Positions 1 through 9,251 of a DNA stretch of 64,000 nucleotides are shown here, piece after piece. The notes beneath the pieces were generated by a model that ran no database searches, was not told the origin of the DNA, and saw only the letters and a program-made list of their open reading frames with translations. The number at the start of each line of letters is the position of its first letter. Position 1 is the first letter of the stretch. The DNA comes from Apricaphanius iberus. Its lineage: Eukaryota > Chordata > Actinopteri > Cyprinodontiformes > Aphaniidae. The position numbers and the translations under genes are program-made. The stretch covers positions 62,001 to 126,000 of the forward strand of contig JAPXFQ010000925.1 in assembly GCA_028564705.1 (NCBI GenBank). The letters are read 5' to 3'.

Positions 1-1635
1 GTCATCCATTTTCAGCACAACTGACTCTGGTACTCCCCTCAGAACTGCTTTTCTAAACCACATACCTGCAACAGCACCTGGTCTACCAGGGTGTTGTCCG
101 TTTTGTGAAACCCAATCATCTATGGCCTTCTCCAAGTATACTGCTGGATTGGTGCTTGGATCCCACTTAAATTGTTGGATACCCCCAGTGTTTTTTAGTG
201 GGAATGCTGCTCTTAAAGCAGGTCCCACTCGCATCATTACCATGTGAATTGGTAAGTTATTTGGCTCTGTTGTGGTTCCTGCATCTTCTTCTATGGCCAG
301 TACTTTAGAGCGGGAAGTGCATGCTGTCAGTATAGCTCTCAGATCAACCAAAGCCAAATCCTGGCCTGCTGTGCCTTTTTCCAGAGCAGCTAACCATGAG
401 TATGCTCCGTCATGAATGTCTGGGAGTTGTGCCACCAGTGACTGAATGTCACCCAATCCAAAAGGTTGATAAACTGGCGGCTGACCAGGTTTCTTCTGAA
501 GGAGAGGCAGCTGGTGGTGAGCTTCAGTTTCTTCTTCTTGTGCTTCTGCTTCCTGTTTGCTTCTTTCCAATGCCTCTCTTGTTTCCTCCCTTTCTCGCTC
601 TTTTTGTGCTAGCAGGTCTTTGTCTCTTCTGTTCAGGCAATCTAATTCTTTGTCAAAGGATGGAGTTCGGCGCATCCTACCGTCTCTCCGTGCCCATTCC
701 TTTTCCTTCTGTCGTTGCTTCTGTTTTTCTCGAGTTCTCACTGCTTCCTCCGTTGCCTTTTCAAGTAACATACCTGATAACTCAGCAGCTGCGTCCTGTA
801 GTAGTTCCTGAAATGGATTGATCTTACCGGTTTCTTTTTCTTGGTTTGTATCTATCATTTTTCCTGTTGCAACAATTGTAAGTGCCGTTGTTTCTTCTCC
901 TATGTCCTCTTCCTGTTCTGGTTGTGAATCGGAATCCATTGCCTCTGCTGATGAGGGGTGTGGCTCTTTTTTGTGTTTTTGGGTTGTTGTCGTGTCAGTT
1001 AGTCCTTGGAATCGAGCAGAACTGTAAGCAAAGGCTTCTGCGTGGTTCCTTTCACTTCCTCCCTTCTGAGATGTGTGAACCTTTTTTTCAGACTTCTTTC
1101 GTGTTCCTGTATCAGATACTGGTGGTGCGTTTGGAGCCTGAGTCCAGTTCAGCACACCTTTTGATATAGCAAGGCTGGGATAAATTCCGGTACTTGCGGT
1201 GGGGCCTTGTGGGGCGTATGGCGGAGGCTTTGACTTCCTCATATGTTTCTGAGCTTGATCCCACCATGCAATCCACTGATTATATTTTATTTTTCTACCG
1301 CTCGGTCTTTCTTTTTCCTTTCTGTGCTTACCTTTGTTGAGGAAACCTGCTTTATTTTCCCGATCAGCTGCTTCTTCTTCCTTTATTTTTGCTTCCAATG
1401 CAAGATTATGCCAGATTATTGCCCAATTACCCGGGCTGTTAACATCTTTTCCTTTTTCCTTCATCAACTTGTCTGTATTCTTTCTCAACAGCTCCTTCTG
1501 CTTTTTTGCATCCTGTGGTTGGCAGGTAATACCTACCACTGTTTCCACACAAGCCAGCTGTTCACCCAATGTATTAGCCACAGCTCCTTGTCCCCATCCA
1601 TCATCCATCATTTCTTGGTCAAACTCACCTTCCAT
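1..1635 (-). CDS. gag: Endogenous retrovirus Gag, partial (open at left window edge)
   Basis: Reading the - strand from an ATG at 1635, I find 545 codons without a stop, running off the window edge. An in-frame TAA lies 12 bases upstream of the ATG, which supports this start. Seen in order: an acidic N-terminal region; a basic/proline stretch with a PPPY late-domain motif at residues 137-140; a long charged, probably coiled-coil region (about residues 310-400); and a capsid-like segment up to the edge. PPPY late domains recruit host NEDD4-type ligases for budding in several retroviral Gags. Residue 2 is Glu, not Gly, so the usual N-myristoylation signal is absent from this start. Upstream it has a leader, PBS and LTR in the right order. 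Class I (gamma/epsilon-like) is my best guess from the capsid region. Nucleocapsid and pol would lie left of the window. An intact frame suggests a fairly recent insertion. Confidence 0.75.
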   Translation of the reverse strand, partial: MEGEFDQEMMDDGWGQGAVANTLGEQLACVETVVGITCQPQDAKKQKELLRKNTDKLMKEKGKDVNSPGNWAIIWHNLALEAKIKEEEAADRENKAGFLNKGKHRKEKERPSGRKIKYNQWIAWWDQAQKHMRKSKPPPYAPQGPTASTGIYPSLAISKGVLNWTQAPNAPPVSDTGTRKKSEKKVHTSQKGGSERNHAEAFAYSSARFQGLTDTTTTQKHKKEPHPSSAEAMDSDSQPEQEEDIGEETTALTIVATGKMIDTNQEKETGKINPFQELLQDAAAELSGMLLEKATEEAVRTREKQKQRQKEKEWARRDGRMRRTPSFDKELDCLNRRDKDLLAQKEREREETREALERSKQEAEAQEEETEAHHQLPLLQKKPGQPPVYQPFGLGDIQSLVAQLPDIHDGAYSWLAALEKGTAGQDLALVDLRAILTACTSRSKVLAIEEDAGTTTEPNNLPIHMVMMRVGPALRAAFPLKNTGGIQQFKWDPSTNPAVYLEKAIDDWVSQNGQHPGRPGAVAGMWFRKAVLRGVPESVVLKMDD

Positions 1636-1924
1636 TCTCACCCTTTATAACTATACTTACTCTGTTATCTCTATTATTCACTTTAACACCACATTCATCA
1701 AATATAACACAATCAAATTCAAACACAGCAAAGCACAGCACAAAACAGGGCCTTCTGAACCTGCTAACCACACCCTAGTGATGTCAGTTAGCCAAGTCCA
1801 CGGACTCCAACCGTATTTCAAAACTTCTTTCCTGGTATTTTAGCAGCCTATTCCTAGTGAATTTTTACTGCAGGGCCTCCAACCCGGTTCAAAGAACCCA
1901 ATACTTGTTACACTCGTCAGTGTA

Positions 1925-2285
1925 ATCTTAATTGGTTCACACTTTTCAGGAATTTAGCGATCTATTCATATAGAATTATCACAGGGACTCGAACCCTCAG
2001 GGACTCCAACCCCAATCTTATTTCTTAGGAATTTTGCAATTCATTCATATAGAATAATCACAGGGACTCCAACCCTAATCTTACTTTTTAGGAATTTAGC
2101 AATTCATTCATATAGAATAATCACAGGGACTCCAACCCTCAGGGACTCCAACCCCAATCTTATTTCTTAGGAATTTTGCAATTCATTCATATAGAATAAT
2201 CACAGGGACTCCAACCCTAATCTTACTTTTTAGGAATTTAGCAATTCATTCATATAGAATAATCACAGGGACTCCAACCCTAACC
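1925..2285 (-). repeat. Tandem repeat array in the retroviral leader with repeated short uORFs
   Basis: Units of 63 and 79 bases alternate, giving a 142-base higher-order unit. Each carries the phrase CAGGGACTCCAACCC and an A/T-rich segment. Five copies hold an ATG on the gag strand (ATG first bases at 1969, 2048, 2111, 2190, 2253). Each opens a 7-codon reading frame that ends in TGA or TAA inside the same unit. The leftmost copy is diverged; copies 2 and 4, and copies 3 and 5, are near-identical. Confidence 0.8.
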
Positions 2286-2395
2286 ACACAATTTTTCTCT
2301 CCTTTCTCCACACACTATTACTTGCTGGTGTATTTTAGCCTCTTAATTACTAGGTGTTTGGACAATAGGAAATAATTAAATCAAGCAGAAAACTG

Positions 2396-2404
2396 CTTAC
2401 CTTG
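2396..2404 (-). promoter_or_regulatory. Candidate retroviral splice donor
   Basis: On the - strand the sequence reads CAAG|GTAAGC, a strong match to the vertebrate 5' splice-site consensus. It lies between the PBS and gag, where simple retroviruses place the donor for env mRNA. The acceptor would be outside the window. Confidence 0.5.
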
Positions 2405-2495
2405 TAGTTGGCGCCACCTTTTGTCCAAACCCCGTTCATTCAGAGATGTCCTGATGGTCCTCCGTTCCTCTGATCCTATTAATCTAGGACTCAGG

Positions 2496-2513
2496 ATCCT
2501 GTTCGTGACGCCA
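2496..2513 (-). promoter_or_regulatory. Retroviral primer binding site (tRNA-Ser-like)
   Basis: On the - strand the 18 bases start TGGCGTCACG and end ACAGGAT, three bases after an LTR end reading TACA. The sequence matches, as I recall it, the 3' end including CCA of a vertebrate tRNA-Ser of the CGA type. It starts with TGG as tRNA-primed PBSs do. The tRNA assignment is from memory. Confidence 0.65.
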
Positions 2514-2516
2514 ATT

Positions 2517-2760
2517 TGTAGGATCCCCTATTAATTACTCTTATATATTATCTTAACACAGGTATTAAATTATATGGAGGAAATCTCAGCCCTTCAGTAT
2601 GTTGAGAAATGAGGAGAGTTTAAAGTCTTTCCAAGTCTGCGCTGCAGCGAAGGAGAATCGTCAGAAGCTGCAGAGAGTACAAGTCTGCACAGCCGCCCAA
2701 AACGATTCTGATTCTCCTGCTGAGACAGCTCTTTTTTATTCAAAACTGCACAAGGATAGT
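2517..2760 (-). mobile_element. 5' LTR of the endogenous retrovirus (U5/R part; U3 end not located)
   Basis: On the + strand the LTR edge reads TGTAGGATCC, so on the element strand it ends ...TACA beside the PBS. A polyadenylation hexamer AATAAA occurs on the - strand at 2740-2735, which fits R, leaving about 200 bases of U5. I could not find a matching TG..CA terminus on the right, so the U3 boundary is unknown and may extend beyond 3000. The second LTR is outside the window. Confidence 0.55.
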
Positions 2761-4400
2761 TACATATTCATTGCACAATACAATTCCAGTAACATCGCAG
2801 CATATTTTGTTAGTATCTGGGCAAGGAGATAAGAGTTAATATCATGCAGCAAAGGAATGATTTTGTATGGCAGACATGAGAATCATTCTGTGTTCTTCTC
2901 ATTAACGGGCCAGTCTCAGCATCATCACGCTCTGGTTAAATGACAATTCTGGCAAAAATAAGATTAAAATATCTTTGCATGCACAGTGTTATCTTAACTA
3001 AGCTGAGAATATATGTAACAAGCATCAAAATCTAAGTAAAACATCTCATAAGGCACTTCATAAAGCACAGTATAATAGAATATATTCAACACTAGCTAGG
3101 CCAAAAGGGCTCATAATCAAGACACGCTAGGAGTAATGTCAGGCTTAAACCAGTCCAGGATTAAACAAGTACTGAAGCAGACATCAAATGTTTGTTATGC
3201 AGGTCTAAGAAAGTTATGTTCAACATCACTTTATAAAGGCCCAGCAGATCATTAATACGAGGACGAGGTGCAAACAATAAAGCTGACAAACACACAACAT
3301 ATTTTATTGAACTATTTATTTTTCTTGATATGAAATATGAAAATATAAATGTTCTAAACTCATTATAGCTAAAGGTAACTACATACATGTTTTATTCAAT
3401 TTTATATAATTTTTTCTGAGGCATTCACATTAAGAACGTCAAGTTCGACACTATAGATCATAGAAGCAGCACAGAACACACAGCAAACCGATTATGTAAT
3501 TTCTGAGGCATGTCTATTACTTTTTGTTTGTGAAGTTATCATCATGTGTAGAACATGTGTAGGTAAGACGTGTTTAGAGGCTCAATATTCAGAATTTTCA
3601 CGCTCAGGCGCACCTTGTTTGGCTGAGATGGGGACGGGGGCCATGGGGGAAGGAGGACATGTGTTTGCAGCGGCAGGTGAATTTGTGTCTATGATATATG
3701 ATAACCTGGAAACAGCAGAGATGTTATTATTGTTGGATGTAAATCATAATTCTGCAATTGTTTTACTAAGATAGCCAGATAAAAGCATGTCATGTAGCAA
3801 CAAAAAAAGTTATGTGTGAAAGTTTTGATATAGAGCAAGCTACCTTTCTTTTTGAAAAACTGTGTGACATACTGTCTATTTTGGAGTTCTGTCTTCTCTT
3901 TCCTTCTTTTCTTTCCATTTTTCATGCCCTGACTCTTGATGTGACATGCATGTGTGTGTAACTGTCTGCGCTGCATCATAGCAACTGCAATAAACAAGAC
4001 ATGCTAAAGTAGCAAGTGTAGCTCGGTAAGCGGTGGAATGAACCAATGTGAGGGGGAGGGGTGTGACTGAAGCAGTAAATACATTATTTGTTTGTTAAAT
4101 ACTAAATCTATGGTCAAAACAGAAAATAGAAAAGATATAAGAAAATAAATAGGGGGTCTGCTCCCCTGGGTCCTTAATCAGCCTGGGCCCTTAGAATCTT
4201 ACTAACCTTCCACCCCTTTACGGCAGTCCATGCAAGGTTAGGTTTGGAACCTGAATCAAAAGTCCTCTGCCTCTGAGTTAGGTTAACAGAAGGCCAGCAG
4301 ACATGCGGTCGTGACCGGAGTGGAGACAGGTGACGAAAGTACCTTTTCAAGGACGAGAGGCCAGTGAGTGAAGTAAACTTTAGAGGCTTTAACTAATGTT
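2761..4400. other. Noncoding stretch, possibly including retroviral U3
   Basis: A/T-rich sequence. Short ORFs here (for example 3544-3774 + and 3689-3997 -) have no recognisable domains and no flanking splice sites. I see no gene. Part may be the U3 region of the retroviral LTR. Confidence 0.5.
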
Positions 4401-4404
4401 ATTA

Positions 4405-4525
4405 AAGCCCACATGTGTAAGAATTACCTCCAACTAGTGGTGCGCTAAGTGAATGCAAGCAGTGTTCTCTGGCTTCTCGCTTTTATAACATGTCATTACA
4501 ACTATGGAAGCTGCGGAGTGTCATA
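4405..4525 (+). repeat. Dispersed repeat, inverted copy at 61235-61365
   Basis: The segment around GAATTACCTCCAACTAGTGG and the following text (gaatgcaag ... tctggcttctc ... ttataaca) reappears in reverse complement near 61365-61235 with scattered changes. It is part of an unclassified repeat family. Confidence 0.65.
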
Positions 4526-4984
4526 ATTGTGATCATGTCAACCTCTAGCACAAGCTCGATTGTCTCGTGAGATGAGGAGGTACAGAACCACACATAATTC
4601 TGCTTTCTTCATGCTTGTTGCTCATTTCTTCTCTTCACCTCTTCCCCTCCCTCAGACGTCACTGGCTAAAATGCGTTTAACCCCTTTCGGCTAACGTATT
4701 CAAAGATGCCGATGCAACATGGCAGCTTCAGATGGGGGGTGGTGCACCCTCTGTATCTATAAACAACGTATTACCATTATCCGTCGACTTAAGGCCTCTC
4801 CGTCACCTACACAAGGACGGATGTAGTAGAGCCCAATTTTCTCACAATCCATGTCAGTCTACGTAGAGCATATGCTTGTGTATTCTATGAGCTGCACTTC
4901 TAGTAAAAAGCTTTACAGCTTAAACAGAACATACTTTCTGTCGTCCATTGCTCGCAATTTAAAAAAGCAGATCTTGTAATGAAA

Positions 4985-5345
4985 TACTTTTTGTAAAAAT
5001 AGAACGTGAAACTTGATTTTTTTTAACTTTCCTTATTTCAGAAATAATAGCTTGTGTTGGTAAATAAACCAAAAGTTTGATCCAGAAAAAACCCCTAACT
5101 TTTAATTAACTTATTTTCTTATTAATTTGGAGAAAAAGAAGCTTGATATTTATATAATTTTTTTCTTAATTCAGAAAAAAACATGTTTTTGCAGTCTTTG
5201 AAGCATTTTCTTTGGTTTAGGGATCAGAAGTCACCAAACTGCAGTAGTGGATGAGATAAACTAATTTCTTAATTTTTCAAAATGTTTTCATATGTTTCAG
5301 ATATTACTTATCACTAAAATAAATCTGCCAAATAGGTTATTATTT
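4985..5345 (+). repeat. Dispersed repeat, direct copy at 59870-60165
   Basis: Both copies share, in order, GTTTAGG(G/C)ATCAGA, the phrase AAACTAATTTCTT, TTTCATATGTTTCAGATAT and AATC(T/C)GCCA. They are in the same orientation and differ by many substitutions and small indels, indicating an older A/T-rich family. A nearby piece (4886-4950) is also inverted at 53212-53282. Confidence 0.65.
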
Positions 5346-5371
5346 TGCCGTTTATCTTTTTGTTATCTTAG

Positions 5372-5396
5372 TGAATGAATGAATGAATGAATGAAT
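5372..5396 (+). repeat. (TGAA)n microsatellite
   Basis: About six perfect tandem copies of TGAA. Confidence 0.9.
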
Positions 5397-5689
5397 ATTG
5401 ATCCCACAGAATCTGAACTGTACTGAGGTTCTTGGCAGAGGGCTAAGCTCTCAAACTTCTGCTTTTCGAGTTATTTTAAGATAATTTCTCATTAATTCAG
5501 TCAGTTTGTGATATTTTTGTTAGCAGTGACTTTTTATGAGCGATTAAAGTTATTTTCTGATCCAGTTTGAAATGCGCCGTGGATCCAGCATATGTCTGTG
5601 AATTTAAAAAACAAATTTTGATGCAGAGAAAATGCTGATTTTCGACCGGAGGTAAAAGTTACTTTAGGTCTTGTGTAAAAACGTTTAGC

Positions 5690-6190
5690 GACTACAACTG
5701 CAGAAGAAGAAGGAGAGTGATGGCCGTAGCCTCCAGGATGAAGAAAGGAGCATTAAACACGGAGAAAACCTCTATAAATCTGACCATGTAGAAAGTAGCA
5801 GCTATGTGGGGATAAAGCAGTTGGTGGAGTGAGAGCCAGCATGGAGGAGAAGCTCTACAAGCTCTAGGTGAAGGTTTTATGTGCTATAGCTAGTGCTAGC
5901 TCCTGTTAGCAAAATTATGTCATATATGCGACTTCTGATTTCAGATTTGTAGGCATTTTAACTGTGAATTTTTACAATCAAATAAATCCCAAATCACTGG
6001 ACAAACACAGTCGAAACGTACATCATTAGTTATCATTTAAATCGAAGTATAACATATGTGTGATTCAGGACGTAAGACAAAGCGGACCAGAAAATAACTT
6101 TTATCGCTCCATTGACTTAACATTCATTATTTTTCCGGTTTCGGGACCCAGGGGCCGACAGGAAGGGGAGGAGACTTAGGCTCCCCATAC
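5690..6190 (+). repeat. Dispersed repeat with inverted counterpart at 32330-32747
   Basis: The interior (ACACGGAGAAAACCTCTAT, GAGAGCCAGCATGGAGGAGA, the GCTAGTGCTAGC run) is found in reverse complement at 32330-32690. A terminal segment with GACAGGAAG and CTTAGGCTCCCCAT appears in the same orientation in both copies. This pattern suggests a TIR element family rather than a simple inversion. No coding capacity is seen. Confidence 0.6.
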
Positions 6191-6297
6191 GGACAGGTCT
6201 CGCCTTCCTCACCTCTGATTGGATAGAGCATCTCTTGTATGATTGGCTATTTCTTTTAAGGGTCAGCGCCACTCTACTCTGCTGTAAGGTCTAGTCC

Positions 6298-8688
6298 AGA
6301 GCTGTCTAAGGAGAGTTCGGACACTCCCATAGACTTCTATAGAAAGAATGGAATGCAGAAGTCACGTGGTTCATGCAGCTGCGAATAGTTCCAAACAGCA
6401 GCACTCCCGTCATTGAACGCAGTCGGTTTTCGTGGTTTTAGAATAATTTTCTCTGGTAAATTGAAATTACAATATTTTCAGCCTTGAGAAGCGTTAACTG
6501 ACTGTAGTTTAGCCGCAGCTAGCAAATGTAAGCAGGAGGGGTCCACATAAGCTTGACAAGCTGGAGACTGTTTTATTTCAGTCTGTCTAATTTAGCTTTT
6601 TATGAATATTCAACACTGTTTAAAATGGGCTATAAATTTAATATAGTTTACTGATTTTATTTGATCGTGTGTTGCTGGTCGCTGTATCATTGGTCTTTAA
6701 CTATTGAATCAGATATTGAAGCACAAATGGATATACTGAGTAAAGAAAAATGTGATAATGAAGATTAGTAATTATTTTCTGATTTTTCACATAAGTCTGA
6801 CTACAATGACCTGCTGAAGCATGACAAACAGGAATAACAAACTATGTTGGTTTCTTATTATGTCCTCCAAAATTAATAACAGCTGAATAAAGATATTTGA
6901 TACTTGAGCAGCATAACCTTTGCAACGTTGATATGTACTGTAGAACATTTCATTTGCACTTGTTTTATAAAATTATCATTTGCAATCATGTGATTGAGTA
7001 GAGAGTACAAGAAATTAAGAAGTATTCATAATAACATAACCGTGTTGTGTTTCTTCCTTTCTCAATCTCTAAAAAATATGATCACACTGTTAGCATAAAA
7101 ATGAATTATTTACACAATAATAATAATAATTGTCTTTTGTAAACTATCCGTACATTTACAATTTCATTGGGGGAACAGTGAGGCATGCTGGGCCCTGATA
7201 GAAAATGTTTGACTGTCATGGAGGTTATTTCCAGATTATTCCAGCCAGAGAACTCATTATGCTCTTTTCCAAGGTTTATTTCTGCTTTGTTTCCTGGACT
7301 CAGTCTGCAGTGCTGCTTCTGGACCTCTAACTAAGATCAACCAAAAAAATTATCCAGATTTTCATTCCTTTAGCTGGCAACCTTAGCCTTCTCTCCCTGG
7401 TCTCTTTCCTCCTCAGATCAGACCTGTCTGCTCTCCATGCCAGGCTGAAGGACAGCAGTGAAGTAGTGGACATGTCTGCATAGGACCAAACCTGCAGCAC
7501 CAGAGATCCACCACACCAGGCAGCATCCCAGGTTCAGGCTGTGTGAAGACGCCCCAGAATGAATCCAACGTCTCCCAGCAGGGTTCAAGATACGATCAAA
7601 GGGAGCTGCTGATACCAAGGATGAACTGTCATTAAGACTTTAGCAAATTTCCACATTTTATCATAAAGTAGAATGGTTGTAAAAGGACTTCTTCACTGAA
7701 GCTTGTTTTACATTTTACATGATATTGTATGATAAAATAAAATGTTTGTTTCTTGTTTTTGCATAATTAGATTACACTTCTGTACCCCTTAATATATACT
7801 TAAACATACAAACACTGTTTGAAATAGTTTGATTTGATTATAGTTTTTAATCAATTATCTATTTTACAAGTTTCTGGCTAGAAGTACAATCAACTGGGTT
7901 ACAGATAGATCTTCTCAGATCAGAGGCAAAACAAAAAATGAAATGCTGAATCATTAGGTTACCCAGTGAAAAACGAATGATTCCCATATCAAACATCTTC
8001 ACTCATGTTTTCCTCCTAATTATTTAAAACTTTTTATAAAGTAAGTAGTTTAGATCAGTTCTGCCATTCAGCTAATTTTGCATTGGATATCAGCAGAGAG
8101 GAGACAGGGTGACATCTAAACATGTGTTGTTTGGGACTATGAGTTTATCCTGTTACGGTAGCATGTTTTAGTGAAGAAGGAACATATGAAGGTAAGCTGG
8201 AGCAGACCTCTAACCACTGGCATATTTATAGGACCAGATATAGCCTCTCCATGCTAGCATCTAAATGCCATCAGAAAGCTCTATATTGTGTATTTACTCT
8301 ACAGTTTGGTTTTAAGTGCATAAAATTATTAAACATTGCAGACATGCTTATATTGAGTGCATTGGTAGAAGATATGTAGTCAAAACGTATTGTGCGATTT
8401 CTTTGCAGTCTAATTTCCCACTAATATACAGTAACAAATGTCATTTGTCCGCACAAAGAACCATAATTATGACATCTAGGATGAGGTAATCGTTGCACAT
8501 GATATAATTTAGAGAAAATCGCAGGAAAAGTGAGAAAAAAGTCGTTTATTAAGCCCTTTACCGCTAGAAATCAATGACAGCGCTGGGATGTTTGGAACTA
8601 TTGAGGGCTCCATGAACCACGTGACCGCGTGTCGGCGGGTTCAAAGTGTGTCGTAACTCTCTCTACTCAATGGCGCTGGTCTAGTCCC
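6298..8688. mobile_element. Putative DNA element with long imperfect inverted ends
   Basis: Sequence at 6298-6470 (TCTAGTCCAGAG ... TCACGTGGTTCATG ... ATAGTTCCAAAC ... TTTTCTCT) is matched in reverse complement at 8515-8688 (GTTTGGAACTATT ... CATGAACCACGTGA ... GGTCTAGTCCC). Arms of roughly 170 bases flank about 2 kb with no transposase-like ORF. No target-site duplication could be fixed, so ends are approximate. The class is unknown. Confidence 0.5.
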
Positions 8689-9012
8689 GCTTTTTTTTGT
8701 TTTTGTTGCCTCTGATTGGCTAGAAAGTCTTTCCAGCGACTACAAAACATCACAGCAACATGATGAGACGCGGAGGAAATATGAGCTGGTTTAATTAAGT
8801 CATTTTTGAATGATTAGTCTTTCCACCAACAGAACGAAAACAAGTGAATATAACACTCTTATACGTGTGTGCTGTCATATTTAGATTTCAAGTTTATTGC
8901 TTCGGTTGATAATAAAGTGATATGCTGGCACACTGGTAAAAATGAAGATTATGGGCTGCGAACTTGAGATGCCGACTCGGAAGCTGGCTGCGGTGTCGTC
9001 ACATTAAGGAAG

Positions 9013-9018
9013 TGACGT
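9013..9018 (+). promoter_or_regulatory. CRE/ATF-like TGACGT motif upstream of pttg1ip
   Basis: TGACGT lies about 110 bases before the start codon, in the likely promoter or 5'UTR. A TCGTCA half site precedes it. Motif match only. Confidence 0.25.
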
Positions 9019-9127
9019 ACTCAAGGTAAACAGAAACTGCAGCAGTTCTGTAGCAGTGTGAACCAGTGGACCGTCGGGTGTTTTAGGAGCAGCTCCGGAG
9101 ACCAGTCGTGTGCTTGTACCGTCCACC

Positions 9128-9251
9128 ATGTCCGTGTCCAGACCGGACAGAGGAGCTCCTCTCCCCGCTGCTGCGTGCTGTGCCGCCCTGCTGCTGCTTC
9201 TTAGCTTGGTTAACCAGGCCCAATGCCAAACAAGCAGCCCGCCACCTGTCC
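9128..9251 (+). CDS. pttg1ip: pttg1ip exon 1 (residues 1-41)
   Basis: The start ATG sits in a CCACCATG context. The exon encodes the Arg/Asp N-terminus, a Leu-rich signal core and the QAQCQ cleavage region. It ends in phase 1 at the donor GTAAGT. Confidence 0.9.

Larger units (their letters stand above)
1636..2495 (-). other. Retroviral leader between PBS and gag
   Basis: About 860 bases separate the primer binding site from the gag start on the - strand. The leader holds a consensus-like splice donor (2396-2404) and a tandem repeat array (about 1925-2285). It would be expected to carry packaging and translation-control signals, which I cannot identify by motif. Confidence 0.55.

Noticed and set aside
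396..1843. + strand ORFs across the left edge
   Set aside because: They are antisense shadows of the continuous - strand gag frame and have no recognisable domains.
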